From: Ramlibacter agri
Lineage (GTDB): Bacteria; Pseudomonadota; Gammaproteobacteria; Burkholderiales; Burkholderiaceae_C
Reading direction: 5' to 3'
Assembly (NCBI RefSeq): GCF_012927085.1
Contig: NZ_JABBFX010000001.1
Coordinates: 2,356,001 to 2,420,000, forward strand
DNA: 64,000 nt
The notes under the pieces were generated by a model. The model saw only the letters and a program-made list of their open reading frames with translations. It had not been told where the DNA came from and searched no databases. The translations under genes were made by a program, and so were the position numbers. Shown piece by piece: positions 16,676-25,301 of the stretch. How positions within the stretch are numbered: the stretch's first letter is position 1; each line of letters begins with the position of its first letter.

Positions 16676-17759
16676 TCTCGACGAAGCTGGAGCCGTGCCG
16701 CTTCTGCGGCCCGTAGTTCACGCGGTAGCCGCCGATGTCGACGTCGCTCATCTTCTCCACGGCCGCCAGCATGGTAGCCGGCGAAGGCTTGCCGCCGGTG
16801 CGCCGCAGCACTTCCACCAGGATGCTGGCGTTGAGGTAGCCCCACATGCGGTCGTAGGTCGGCGCCAGCTTCGCGGCCTGCATGGCGGCGCCGAAGTGGC
16901 GCGACAGGGGCGTCGTCTGCCGCAGTGGGTAAGGCACGATCTGCGTGAAGGCCATGCCGCGCGCGGCGCTCCCGAGTTGTTCGACCAGCGAGGTCGTCCC
17001 CGCCAGCGACAGCGCGTACACCGGTACGCGCGCGTCGGCGGTGCGGGCGCGCATGAAGCCCAGCACCGCCGCGCCGGCCGCCAGCAGCAGGATGCCTTGC
17101 GGGTCGGCCTGGTTCACGGCGGCCGCGGCCTCCTTCGCGTTGGAGCCGTCCGGCTTCAGCGGCACGGTGGCGATGACCTGTGCCTTGCGCTCCTCCGCCA
17201 CCGCCTGCACGTGCGGCAGCATGAAGCGGCCCAGTTCGTTGTCCTGGTAGGCCACCGCGAGCTTGCACATGTTCAGGGTCGCGAGGTTCTGCACCATCGC
17301 GGCGATCTCGTCGCGCAGGCTGGCCGTGGTGGTGAACAGCGTGGGGTGGTCCTGGCCGCGCAGGATGTCGGCGCCGTTGTAGACGCCGATCAGCGGCATG
17401 CGCCTCTCGTCCACCAGCGGGATCGCTTTCACCAGCCCCGGCACGAAGGCGTAGCCGAAGAGCGCGGCCACGCTGGTGTCGGCCAGCAGGTTGCGGGTGA
17501 GGTCCACGGTCTGGTCCGGGCGCGTGGTGTCGTCGAGCGTGACGAGTTCGATGGCCGCGCCGTTGACGCCGCCTTGCGCATTCACCGCATTCAGCAGCGC
17601 CTTCTGGCCTTCGGCCACCGGCTTCACCACGCTGGCCAGCGGCCCGGTGAGTGGCAGCACCTGGCCGATGCGCACGGTGGCGGCGGCGCGGGCGGGGGGC
17701 AGGAAGGCCGCGGCGCAGCCGGCCGCCAGCAGCGTGCGGCGCTTGAGGGGGAGTCCCAT
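16638..17759 (-). CDS. ABC transporter substrate-binding protein (LivK/Peripla_BP_6 type)
   Basis: A 373-residue periplasmic protein with a signal peptide of twin-arginine look (KRRTLLAAGCAAAF, cleavage near ARAA). The mature domain has the branched-chain amino acid/amide binding fold: RIGQVLPLTGPLASV, VNGAAIELVTLDD, and TYDRMWGYLNASILVEVLRR near the end. No permease or ATPase genes are close. It is the last gene of the acyl-CoA dehydrogenase/CoA-transferase operon, suggesting uptake or sensing of the acid or amide that the operon degrades. Confidence 0.88.
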   Translation of the reverse strand: MGLPLKRRTLLAAGCAAAFLPPARAAATVRIGQVLPLTGPLASVVKPVAEGQKALLNAVNAQGGVNGAAIELVTLDDTTRPDQTVDLTRNLLADTSVAALFGYAFVPGLVKAIPLVDERRMPLIGVYNGADILRGQDHPTLFTTTASLRDEIAAMVQNLATLNMCKLAVAYQDNELGRFMLPHVQAVAEERKAQVIATVPLKPDGSNAKEAAAAVNQADPQGILLLAAGAAVLGFMRARTADARVPVYALSLAGTTSLVEQLGSAARGMAFTQIVPYPLRQTTPLSRHFGAAMQAAKLAPTYDRMWGYLNASILVEVLRRTGGKPSPATMLAAVEKMSDVDIGGYRVNYGPQKRHGSSFVEITMVDGSGKFVR

Positions 17760-17843
17760 CGACTTGTCTCCAATTGTTTCTCGATGGGTCGACCGTATCG
17801 GCCGCGGGCAGGCGCGAGCCCCCCTGCGGCGAGGGGGATAGCG

Positions 17844-19082
17844 TCAACCCTGAGTCGTCGGATCTCGCTCCGGCCCGGCCACGATGCCCGCGTCGTGCAA
17901 GCGCCCGATGGCGCCGCCGTCCAGGCCCAGGACTTCATGGAGCACTTCGTCCGTGTGCGCGCCCAGCAACGGCGCGGGCGGTGTGGGCTGGCGCGGCTCG
18001 CCGGCGATGCGCACCGTCGCGCCCGCGGCCAGGTGCGCGCCGACGCCGGGCGTGTCCAGCGTCTCGAACATCGGGTTGGCCGGACTCACGCGCGCATCGG
18101 CGTGCAGCAGTTCACGCACCGTGCTGTAGCGGCCCCAGCACGCGCCCTGGCGCTCCAGCAAGGTCTCGGCCTGCGCCCGCGGGCGCGCCGCGAACCAGGG
18201 CTCCAGCACCGCGGCGATGGCGTCGCGGGCCTGGTAACGCTGCGCCTCGTCGCGGAAGTCCAGGCCCAGGCTGGCTTCGAGTTCGGTCACGGCCGGCAAG
18301 GCGTCGCAGGTGCGCAGCAGCGCGTCCCATTGCCCCAGCGAGATCGCGGCCACCATCAAGCGGCGGCCATCGGCGCAGGCGAAGTCGCGACCGAAGGCGC
18401 CGTAGATGTGGTTGCCGATCGCCTTGCGGTCCTGCTGCAGCACTTCGGCCTCGGCCAGCAGGCCCAGGTGCGACAGCGTGCTGAAGGCGACGTCCGCCAG
18501 CGCGATCTTCAGCAGCGCGCCCTGGCCCGTGTGCCGGCGCTGCATCACCGCTGCGAGCACGGCAAAGGCGGCCTGGTACGCGCAGGCCAGGTCCCAGGCC
18601 GGCAGCGCGTGGTTGACCGGCGCGTCCGGCGAGCCGTCGCCGGTGATCGCGGGATAACCGGCGGCGCTGTTGACGGTGTAGTCCAGCGCGGTGCTGCCGT
18701 CGGCGTTGCCCTGGATGATGCAGCTCACGAGGTCGGGCCGGCGCTGCGCCAGCAGGCCGTGGTCCAGCCACGCGGTGGCGATGTTGGTGAGCAGCACGCC
18801 GCCGCCCGGGCCCGGCGCGGTGACGAGCGCCTGCACCAGCTCGCGGCCTTCGGGCTTGCGCAGGTCGACGGCCACCGAGCGCTTGCCCTTGTTGAGGCCG
18901 GTCCAGTAGAGGCTGCGGCCCTGCGGCATGCGCGGCAGGCGCGCATAGTCGAGGCCGCCGCCGATCATGTCGATGCGGACCACGTCGGCGCCGTACTGCG
19001 CCAGCGTCAGGCCGGCCAGCGGCGCGGCGATGAAGGCGGAGCTTTCGACGACGCGCAGCCCTTGCAGCAGCGGGTAGGTCAT
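17844..19082 (-). CDS. CaiB/BaiF family CoA-transferase
   Basis: A 412-residue class III CoA-transferase: PLLQGLRVVESSAFIAAPLA at the N-terminus, GADVVRIDMIGG, LNKGKRSVAVDLRKPEGR near 75, and a C-terminal part ending LLGAHTDEVLHEVLGLD. These enzymes move CoA between organic acids. The ATG at 19082 overlaps the stop of the acyl-CoA dehydrogenase gene by four bases, so the two are coupled. Substrates are not predictable from sequence alone. The partner dehydrogenase resembles methylsuccinyl-CoA dehydrogenase in layout, so a C4-C5 dicarboxylic acyl-CoA is one possibility. Confidence 0.92.
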   Translation of the reverse strand: MTYPLLQGLRVVESSAFIAAPLAGLTLAQYGADVVRIDMIGGGLDYARLPRMPQGRSLYWTGLNKGKRSVAVDLRKPEGRELVQALVTAPGPGGGVLLTNIATAWLDHGLLAQRRPDLVSCIIQGNADGSTALDYTVNSAAGYPAITGDGSPDAPVNHALPAWDLACAYQAAFAVLAAVMQRRHTGQGALLKIALADVAFSTLSHLGLLAEAEVLQQDRKAIGNHIYGAFGRDFACADGRRLMVAAISLGQWDALLRTCDALPAVTELEASLGLDFRDEAQRYQARDAIAAVLEPWFAARPRAQAETLLERQGACWGRYSTVRELLHADARVSPANPMFETLDTPGVGAHLAAGATVRIAGEPRQPTPPAPLLGAHTDEVLHEVLGLDGGAIGRLHDAGIVAGPERDPTTQG

Positions 19083-20731
19083 GCGGCCGCTCCTTCCAGC
19101 AGCCCGCGGGCGATGACCTTCAGCGCCAGCGTCTCTTCCGCGCCTTCGAAGATGGAGAGCACGCGCGCGTCGACGAAGAGCCGGCTCACAAGCGCTTCCT
19201 CCGCGTAGCCGAGGCCACCGTGCAGCTGCTGCGCCTCGCGCGTCAGCAGCTCCGCCGAGCGGCAGGCCAGCAGCTTGGCCAGGCTGGCATCGAGCGACAG
19301 CGTCGCGCCGTCGCCGGCACGCGCCGTGGTTTCGGCGAGCTCGCGGCAGGCGAGATAGCGCGCGGCCATGTGCGCGAGCTTGATCTCGGTGAGCGGATAG
19401 CTCGCCAGCGGCGCGCCGAACACGCGGCGGTCGCGCGCATACGCGGCGGCGGCGCTGATGGCGGCGCGCATCACGCCGCACGCGCGGCCCGCGGTCTGCA
19501 GCCGGCCGCCGGTCATGCCGGCCATCGTGAAGTAGAAGCCCTTGCCCAGGCCCGCTTCGCCGCCGACCAGGCTGGCGGCCGGCACGAAGAAATCGTCGAA
19601 GGCGAGGTCGAAGGAATGCATGCCGCGATAACCCAGGGTCGGGATCGCGCGGCCCGTCAGCGTGCCGCCGCCGGGCGATTCGCAATGGAACTCGTGGCCG
19701 TCGAAGGCCGGCTTCTCCACCAGGAAAACGCTGAGGCCCCGATGGCCGAGACGGCGGTCGCGGTCGGTGCGCGCCACCACCATCAGCAGCTGCGCCTTGC
19801 CGGCGAAGGTGCACCAGGTTTTCGCGCCCTGCAGCCGCCAGCCGCCTTGCACCGGCGTCGCGGACAAGGTGAGGCCGGCGACGTCGGAGCCGTGGTCCGG
19901 CTCGGTGATGGAGATCGCGCACAGCTGCTCGCCGCTGGCGATGCGCGGCAGCCATTGCTGCTGCTGCTCCGGCGTGCCGCCGGCGAGCAGCGCACGCGCC
20001 AGGATCTCGGGCCGCGTGATCAAGCTGCCGGCTGCGCCCAGCGAAGCTTCGGACAGCACCTCGGTCACCGCCAGCATCAGCGCGTTGTCGTGCGCGCCGC
20101 CGCTGGCGCTGCCGCCGTACTCCTGCGGGATCGACAGGCCGAAGACGCCCATTTCGCGCAGCGGCTGCAGCAGCGTTTCCGGAATGTCGCGGTCTTCGCG
20201 GTGGATCGGCTGCGCGAGCGGCGCCACGGCCTCGCTGGCGAAGCGCGCGAAGGCTTCGCGCGCCATCGCCACGCCTTCGTCAGCGCTGGGCAGCGCGAGC
20301 GCTTCGGCCGGGCCGGCGATCACGCGCGCGCCCAGGGAGGCCAGCGCCTGCGACGAAGCGGCGCCACGGCGCAGCACGGCCAGCTCGGGCGCGGTCGCCA
20401 ATGCATGCAAGGCTTGCAGTTCCACACCGAGGTCGAGGTGGATCGTTTCCAGCCGCGCCAGCACGGCAGGGATCGCTTCGGCCACGAAGGCAGCGGCCAA
20501 GGCCTGCTGCAAGGGCGTCCAGCTGTCCGGCGCGGCGAGCGCGCGCGCCGCCTCGAGGTCGGCGCGGGCCCAGGCCAGCGCAAAGCACGCACCCTGCTGC
20601 CGGTCGAGCGCCGCGGCCGAGAGCTTGCCGCCCTCGCTGCAGGCGCCGGCCAGGGCGGCGGTGGCGGCGTCGAACAGGGCGCCCAGGCGGGCGAGCAGGG
20701 GGGCGAGATCGGGGTACGCGGGAACGGCCAT
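19079..20731 (-). CDS. Acyl-CoA dehydrogenase with a long N-terminal extension
   Basis: A 550-residue flavoprotein. Residues about 155-545 are a complete acyl-CoA dehydrogenase: FGLSIPQEYGG, CAISITEPDHGSDVAGL, GAKTWCTFAG, GYRGMHSFDLAFDDFFVPA, QQLHGGLGYAEE, and the likely catalytic Glu in LSIFEGAEETLALKVIARG. The first 150 residues are an additional helical domain absent from ordinary enzymes (about 380 residues). (2S)-methylsuccinyl-CoA dehydrogenase of the ethylmalonyl-CoA pathway has such an extension and the same total length, so this is a candidate relative; other extended dehydrogenases exist. It is first gene of an operon with the CoA-transferase and binding protein. Confidence 0.9.
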   Translation of the reverse strand: MAVPAYPDLAPLLARLGALFDAATAALAGACSEGGKLSAAALDRQQGACFALAWARADLEAARALAAPDSWTPLQQALAAAFVAEAIPAVLARLETIHLDLGVELQALHALATAPELAVLRRGAASSQALASLGARVIAGPAEALALPSADEGVAMAREAFARFASEAVAPLAQPIHREDRDIPETLLQPLREMGVFGLSIPQEYGGSASGGAHDNALMLAVTEVLSEASLGAAGSLITRPEILARALLAGGTPEQQQQWLPRIASGEQLCAISITEPDHGSDVAGLTLSATPVQGGWRLQGAKTWCTFAGKAQLLMVVARTDRDRRLGHRGLSVFLVEKPAFDGHEFHCESPGGGTLTGRAIPTLGYRGMHSFDLAFDDFFVPAASLVGGEAGLGKGFYFTMAGMTGGRLQTAGRACGVMRAAISAAAAYARDRRVFGAPLASYPLTEIKLAHMAARYLACRELAETTARAGDGATLSLDASLAKLLACRSAELLTREAQQLHGGLGYAEEALVSRLFVDARVLSIFEGAEETLALKVIARGLLEGAAA

Positions 20732-20789
20732 GGCAGCGAGTGTCGCTCAGTGGCGGGCGGGCCGCCGCGTCTTCCGGCACACTTGGGCC

Positions 20790-21824
20790 ATGCTGCATGC
20801 ATCGCTTTCCTATCCGCTCGCCGCGCCCGAGAAGGGCCATCTCGTCACCGTCGCCCCCGGCGTCCACTGGATCCGCCTGCCCATGCCCTTCCGGCTGGAC
20901 CACATCAACGTCTGGGCGCTGGAGGACGGCGACGGCTGGACGCTGGTCGATACCGGCGTGCGCACCGAAGAGACCGTCGTTGCCTGGGAAGCGCTGATGG
21001 CGAAGCCGCCGCTGGACCGGCCGCTCAAGCGCATCATCGTCACCCACATGCACCCGGACCACATCGGCATGGCCGGCTGGCTGGCGCGCAAGTTCGGCGT
21101 GCGGCTGTGGATGTCGCGCCTGGAATACCTGGCCTGCCGCGTGCTGGTCGGCGACACCGGGCGCGAAGCGCCCTCGGACGCGATCCGGTTCCTGCAGGAA
21201 GCCGGCTGGAGCGCGGCGGCGGTGGACGGCTACCGCGCGCGCTTCGGCAACTTCGGCAAGAGCATCCATGCCTTGCCGGACAGCTACCACCGCATCCGCG
21301 ACCACGACCGCTTCCGCATCGGCGAGCACGAGTGGGAAGTGGTAGCCGGCAGCGGCCATTCGCCCGAGCATTCCTGCCTGTACTGCCCGGAGTTGAAAGT
21401 GCTCATCTCGGGTGACCAGGTGCTGCCAAAGATCTCATCCAACGTCTCGGTGCACGCCATCGAGCCCGACGCCAACCCGATGGGCGACTGGTACGCGTCC
21501 TTCGACACGATCAAGTCGCGCGTGCCCGACGACGTGCTGGTGCTGCCCGCGCACAACGACGTGTTCCACGGCCTGCACTTCCGCATCGAGCAGCTGCGCG
21601 AAGGCCAGGACGCCGCGCTGGCGCGGCTGCGCGAGCTGCTGCGCGAGCCGAAGCGCGTGGTGGACGTGTTCCCCGCCCTGTTCCGCACGGTCATCAAGGA
21701 ATCGGACGTCGCGGTGCTGGGCATGGCCACGGGCGAGGCCATCGCCTGCCTCAACTACCTGATGGAGCGCGGCGAGGTGAAGAAGCGCGTGGACGCCGGC
21801 ATCGCCTGGTACTCGCTGGCCTAG
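20790..21824 (+). CDS. Metallo-beta-lactamase fold hydrolase
   Basis: A 344-residue protein with the metal-binding motif THMHPDHIG (about 88-96), further metal ligands in AGSGHSPEH and SGDQVLPKISSNVS, and a C-terminal helical part. The fold covers thioesterases, lactonases, glyoxalase II and others. The divergent acyl-CoA operon makes a CoA-thioesterase or lactonase role plausible but unproved. ATG 20790 begins MLHASLSYPL; the longer upstream frame runs antisense through the dehydrogenase gene and is not real. Confidence 0.88.
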   Translation: MLHASLSYPLAAPEKGHLVTVAPGVHWIRLPMPFRLDHINVWALEDGDGWTLVDTGVRTEETVVAWEALMAKPPLDRPLKRIIVTHMHPDHIGMAGWLARKFGVRLWMSRLEYLACRVLVGDTGREAPSDAIRFLQEAGWSAAAVDGYRARFGNFGKSIHALPDSYHRIRDHDRFRIGEHEWEVVAGSGHSPEHSCLYCPELKVLISGDQVLPKISSNVSVHAIEPDANPMGDWYASFDTIKSRVPDDVLVLPAHNDVFHGLHFRIEQLREGQDAALARLRELLREPKRVVDVFPALFRTVIKESDVAVLGMATGEAIACLNYLMERGEVKKRVDAGIAWYSLA

Positions 21825-21877
21825 TCCCCGGGCAAGGGGCAATGCCCGCGGCGGGTGCGCGGCCGACAATGCCGAGC

Positions 21878-22567
21878 ATGACCGCCCTGGAACTCCAGCA
21901 ACACGAGGCCGGAGACGCGCGTGAGCCCGTACTCGATCCCGTCGATCGGGTCTCCGAACTCTGCTTCGGCCTCTTCATGGCGCTCACCTTCGTGGGCGCC
22001 GTTTCCGCCGCGACCAGCGCGCCGACCAGCCAGAACCCGCACAAGGTGCTGTTCTGGACCGCGCTCGGCTGCAACCTGGCCTGGGGCCTTGCCGATGCGG
22101 TGATGTTCCTGGTGCGCACGCTGACGAACCGCGGGCGCCGCATCACGCTGGCGGGCGCGGTGCGGGACGAGCGCGATCCGGCGCGCGGCGTGGAACTGCT
22201 GCGCGCGGAGCTGTCCGCCGTGTTGCGCGGGCTGGTGAGCGACAAGGAACTCGAGGCCATCCGCGCACGGCTGGCGCAGGTGCAGCAGCTGCCGGAGAAG
22301 CCGGCGCTCACGGGGCGCGACTATCGCGGCGCGGTGGCGATCTTTATCCTGGTGGTCCTGGGCACCTTCCCCGTGGCGCTGCCCTTCATCCTGATCGAGG
22401 CCACGCCGCCGGCCTTGCTGGTCTCGCGCGTACTGACGATGGTCATGCTGTTCATCTGCGGCCTCGCGCTGGGCCGCCACACCGGCAGCGGCGGCTGGAA
22501 AACGGGGCTGGGGATGGTGGTGCTCGGTTGCGTGCTGACGGCGGCGATCATCGCGCTGGGCGGCTGA
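21878..22567 (+). CDS. Integral membrane protein of unknown function (VIT-like layout)
   Basis: About 229 residues. Two hydrophobic segments near 28-50 and 60-82 are followed by a soluble, charged middle (about 90-150) and then two or three helices (about 152-175, 180-200, 205-226). The arrangement, with DPVDRVSELCFGLFMALTFV leading into the first helix, resembles the VIT1/CCC1 metal-transporter type, but conserved metal residues were not verified, so no function is assigned. ATG 21878 is preferred over 21842 and 21869. A REP-like hairpin follows the stop. Confidence 0.7.
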   Translation: MTALELQQHEAGDAREPVLDPVDRVSELCFGLFMALTFVGAVSAATSAPTSQNPHKVLFWTALGCNLAWGLADAVMFLVRTLTNRGRRITLAGAVRDERDPARGVELLRAELSAVLRGLVSDKELEAIRARLAQVQQLPEKPALTGRDYRGAVAIFILVVLGTFPVALPFILIEATPPALLVSRVLTMVMLFICGLALGRHTGSGGWKTGLGMVVLGCVLTAAIIALGG

Positions 22568-22592
22568 CCCTCGTCGTTCCCGCCTTCTGTAG

Positions 22593-22615
22593 GGTGCGCA
22601 GCTTCGCTGCGCACC
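22593..22615. repeat. REP-like palindrome, family A, copy 1
   Basis: GGTGCGCAGC-TTC-GCTGCGCACC: perfect 10-bp arms and a 3-base loop, preceded by GTAG. It lies between two convergent genes, where it can also end transcription from both sides. A second copy in reverse orientation is at 42380-42406 (24 of 27 bases the same). Confidence 0.7.
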
Positions 22616-22624
22616 AAACGAGGA

Positions 22625-23323
22625 TCAGGCCTGCAGGTACGCGGCCGTCGCGCTCGCCAGGCTGGCCTTGACCGCCTGCGTGCGCTCGTCGCCGAGCACT
22701 TCGTCGGCGCCCGCTTCGAGGCCATCGAAGGCGATCCGCACGATGTCCTCCGGCCGCGTCTTCGGCCCCGGCACGTCGCGCGCGAGGTCGGTATCGACGA
22801 AGCCCATGTGCAGGCCGGTCACTTGCGTGCCCTGCGCGCGCAGCTCGTGCCGCAGGCCGTTGGTCAAGGCCCAGGCCGCGCTCTTGGTCGCGCCATATGC
22901 GCCCAGCTGCGGCCGGTTGATCCAGCTGGCGATGGACAGCACGTTGAGCATGGCGCCGCCGCCGTTGGCGGCCAGCACCGGTGCGAAGGCCTGCGCGGTG
23001 CGCAGCATGCCGAAGAAGTTGACCTCGAGCTGGTCGCGCACGGAGGCCTCGGCATCGGCGGCGAGGAAGCCGCCGAACCGCGCGACGCCGGCGTTGTTGA
23101 CCAGCAAGGTGACGTCGCGCGCTTCCCGCGCGGCGGCGGCCACTTCGTCCGGCCGCGTCACGTCCAGCCGGATCGGTACCAGCCCGGGCACGGCGAGTCG
23201 CAACGGGTCGCGCACCGCTGCATAGACCTTGCGCGCACCGCGCGCGAGCGCGGCCTGGGCGAAGGCGAGACCGAGGCCGCGGTTGGCGCCGGTGACGAAG
23301 ACGACGGAGTCGGCGATACGCAT
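22625..23323 (-). CDS. Short-chain dehydrogenase/reductase (SDR)
   Basis: A 232-residue classical SDR. It has the cofactor motif TGANRGLGLAF near 11-21, LLVNNAGVARFGG near 74, catalytic Ser in SIASW and the YGATKSA motif (Tyr-x-x-x-Lys) near 150. The substrate is unknown. ATG 23323 is used because AAGGA lies 8 bases upstream; ATG 23332, which overlaps the MFS stop, is also in frame. It is second gene of an MFS-SDR operon under the divergent TetR protein, suggesting detoxification of a compound that the exporter also removes. Confidence 0.88.
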   Translation of the reverse strand: MRIADSVVFVTGANRGLGLAFAQAALARGARKVYAAVRDPLRLAVPGLVPIRLDVTRPDEVAAAAREARDVTLLVNNAGVARFGGFLAADAEASVRDQLEVNFFGMLRTAQAFAPVLAANGGGAMLNVLSIASWINRPQLGAYGATKSAAWALTNGLRHELRAQGTQVTGLHMGFVDTDLARDVPGPKTRPEDIVRIAFDGLEAGADEVLGDERTQAVKASLASATAAYLQA

Positions 23324-23328
23324 GATGT

Positions 23329-24546
23329 TCATCCTTGGCGGAAAGCGGGAGCGCGCAGGCGCAGGGCCAGCAGCGAGAGGGCCAGCACGGCGCCGCCGAA
23401 GGCGAGGCCGGTGGCGACGAGGTTGCCGGTTTGCACCACGGCAAAGCCCGCGAGCAGCGCTGGCAGGCCCATGGCAACATAGGCGATCAGGAACACCACC
23501 GCCAGCAGGCCGGCGCGTTCGGCGGGAGCGGCTGCGGCGAGCGTGCTGCGCATGCCGCCCTGGAAGCCGGCGCCGAAACCGATGCCGGACAGCACGGCGA
23601 AGAACAGGAAGCCGGCGACGCTGTGCGCTTCGACGGAGACCAGCACGCCGGCGCTACCGGCGGCCAGCGCGATGGCGCCGATGCGCAACAGGCGGTCCGC
23701 CTCGGCGTTGCGCAGCACGAGCACCGTGGCCGCGGCGCTGCCCGCCATCACGAACAGCGTGAGGCCACCGCCCAGCGAGGCGTCGAAGCCGAACACGCGA
23801 TGCACGAGCGCCGGCCCGAGCGAAGCGAAGAAGCCGGCGAGCGCCCAGCCCGCGACGAGCATGGGGCTGGCGCCGCGCAGCGCGCCACGGGCGCTGGCAG
23901 GCAGGGCTAGCTGCGGGCGCAGCGCGGACCACACGCCGGGGCGGCGCTGGCCGGGTTCGGGCAGCAGCGCGATGCCGGCGATCTGCAGCACATAGAGCAG
24001 CGCCAGCACGGCGTAGACGAGCAGCGTGGGCGCGGGCAGGAAGTGCACCAGCAGGCCGGACAGGACCGCGCCGAAGCCGGTGCCCAGCCCGGGCGCGACG
24101 GCGTTGGCGATGGTGCCGCGCTGCTTGTCGACGTCCAGCATGGCGGCGCCGATGGCGGCCAGCGCCGCGCCGGTGCCCAGCCCTTGCAGGATGCGGCCGG
24201 CGAACAGCATGGCCACGCCGCCGGCCGTGGCGAACAGCGCCATCGCGACCAGCTGCAGCAGCAGCGCGGCCAGGATCACCGGCTTGCGGCCGACGTAGTC
24301 GCTGACGCGGCCGAACACCAGCAGCGCCGCCAGCAGCACGACGACATAGGAAGCAAACACTGCCGTCACGGTGGCGGCGGAGAAATGCCACAGCCCCTGG
24401 TAGACCGGGTACAGCGGTGTCGGGGCGCTGGAGCCGGCGAGGAAGGAGACGGTGACGGAGCCGAGCAAGGGCAGCCACCAGCGGGCGGGCAGCTCGTAGC
24501 TCCTGGGGCGGGCCGCGGCGGGCAGGGGGACGGAAGCGCAGGTCAT
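23329..24546 (-). CDS. MFS transporter, TetR-controlled
   Basis: A 405-residue exporter with 12 predicted helices and the MFS loop motif GRVSDYVGRKPVIL. The N-terminal segment SSAPTPLYPVYQ is typical of a drug/proton antiporter subgroup common in proteobacteria. GGAGAAAG precedes the ATG at 24546. The promoter region contains two copies of the operator likely bound by the divergent TetR protein, so expression should rise when the TetR ligand is present. Confidence 0.9.
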   Translation of the reverse strand: MTCASVPLPAAARPRSYELPARWWLPLLGSVTVSFLAGSSAPTPLYPVYQGLWHFSAATVTAVFASYVVVLLAALLVFGRVSDYVGRKPVILAALLLQLVAMALFATAGGVAMLFAGRILQGLGTGAALAAIGAAMLDVDKQRGTIANAVAPGLGTGFGAVLSGLLVHFLPAPTLLVYAVLALLYVLQIAGIALLPEPGQRRPGVWSALRPQLALPASARGALRGASPMLVAGWALAGFFASLGPALVHRVFGFDASLGGGLTLFVMAGSAAATVLVLRNAEADRLLRIGAIALAAGSAGVLVSVEAHSVAGFLFFAVLSGIGFGAGFQGGMRSTLAAAAPAERAGLLAVVFLIAYVAMGLPALLAGFAVVQTGNLVATGLAFGGAVLALSLLALRLRAPAFRQG

Positions 24547-24562
24547 GGGGAACTTTCTCCAA

Positions 24563-24605
24563 ACAGACTGGTCTGTCTGGTGTTGCACTATACAGACCTG
24601 TCTGT
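24563..24605. promoter_or_regulatory. Two TetR operators in the divergent promoter region
   Basis: Two perfect palindromes of identical form, ACAGAC-TG-GTCTGT (24563-24576) and ACAGAC-CT-GTCTGT (24592-24605), with centres 29 bases apart. They lie between the MFS start (24546) and the tetR start (24619), 13 bases from tetR. This is the expected arrangement for a TetR repressor that controls both itself and the exporter operon. Confidence 0.85.
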
Positions 24606-24618
24606 TAATGTCAAACCC

Positions 24619-25269
24619 ATGAACCGCCGTTCGTCCGTTTCCTCCACCGCCGACCTGGCGCCCCAGCCCGACGCGCCGGCCGAGCGCCGGCCCGTGCGCG
24701 AGCGCCTGCTGGCCTCGGCCGACGAGCTCTTCTACCGGGAGGGCATCAACAACGTCGGAATCGACCGCGTGCTGGAGCACGCCGGCGTGGCCAAGGCTTC
24801 GCTTTACAGCACCTTCGGCAGCAAGGACGAACTGGTGCGTGCCTATCTCGAGGGCCGCCACCAGCTGCGGATCACGCGCGTGGAGGCGCGCATGGCGAAG
24901 CACGCGTCAGCGCGCGACAAGCTGCTGGCGGTGTTCGACTCGATGGCGGAGCTGCTGTCCACCCCGGGCTTCCGCGGTTGTGCCTTCCTGAAGGCCAGCG
25001 CGGAGCTGCCGGCCAACGAGCGCACGCAGCCGGTGTGCGACACCTATCGCGGCTGGGTCCGCGGGCTGTTCACGCGGCTCGCGGGTGAAGCGGGCGTCCC
25101 GGATCCGGCGCCGCTGGTGCGCCAGCTGGTGCTGCTGTACGACGGCGCGGCGGTGGCGGCGCAGATGGATGGCGACACCGAGGCGGCGAAGGTTGCGCGG
25201 GCGACGGCGGCGGTGATGCTGGATGCGGCGATAGCCGCGAAGAAGACGACGCGGGCTGCTCGCACGTAG
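24619..25269 (+). CDS. TetR/AcrR family transcriptional regulator
   Basis: A 216-residue protein. The N-terminal DNA-binding domain is at about 24-75 (RERLLASADELFYREG, GIDRVLEHAGVAKASLYSTF). The rest is the ligand-binding part, with GCAFLKASAEL typical of the TetR_C subgroup related to YcnC/LfrR-like repressors. It most likely represses the divergent MFS-SDR operon and itself through the two palindromes in front of it. The ligand is unknown. Confidence 0.92.
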   Translation: MNRRSSVSSTADLAPQPDAPAERRPVRERLLASADELFYREGINNVGIDRVLEHAGVAKASLYSTFGSKDELVRAYLEGRHQLRITRVEARMAKHASARDKLLAVFDSMAELLSTPGFRGCAFLKASAELPANERTQPVCDTYRGWVRGLFTRLAGEAGVPDPAPLVRQLVLLYDGAAVAAQMDGDTEAAKVARATAAVMLDAAIAAKKTTRAART

Positions 25270-25298
25270 GCTGGGTTGCGCGAGGAGCGCCCCCCAGC
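25270..25298. repeat. REP-like palindrome, family B, copy 1
   Basis: GCTGGGTTGCGC-GAGGA-GCGCCCCCCAGC: 12-base arms with 10 pairs matching. It fills the 32-base gap between the convergent tetR and serine hydrolase genes and may work as a two-way terminator. A related copy is at 42903-42930. Confidence 0.6.
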
Positions 25299-25301
25299 TT
25301 G

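Noticed and set aside
17844..19955. Possible fusion of the CoA-transferase with an upstream domain
   Set aside because: The upstream part of the frame is out of frame with the acyl-CoA dehydrogenase and has no domain. The normal CoA-transferase start at 19082 overlaps the dehydrogenase stop.
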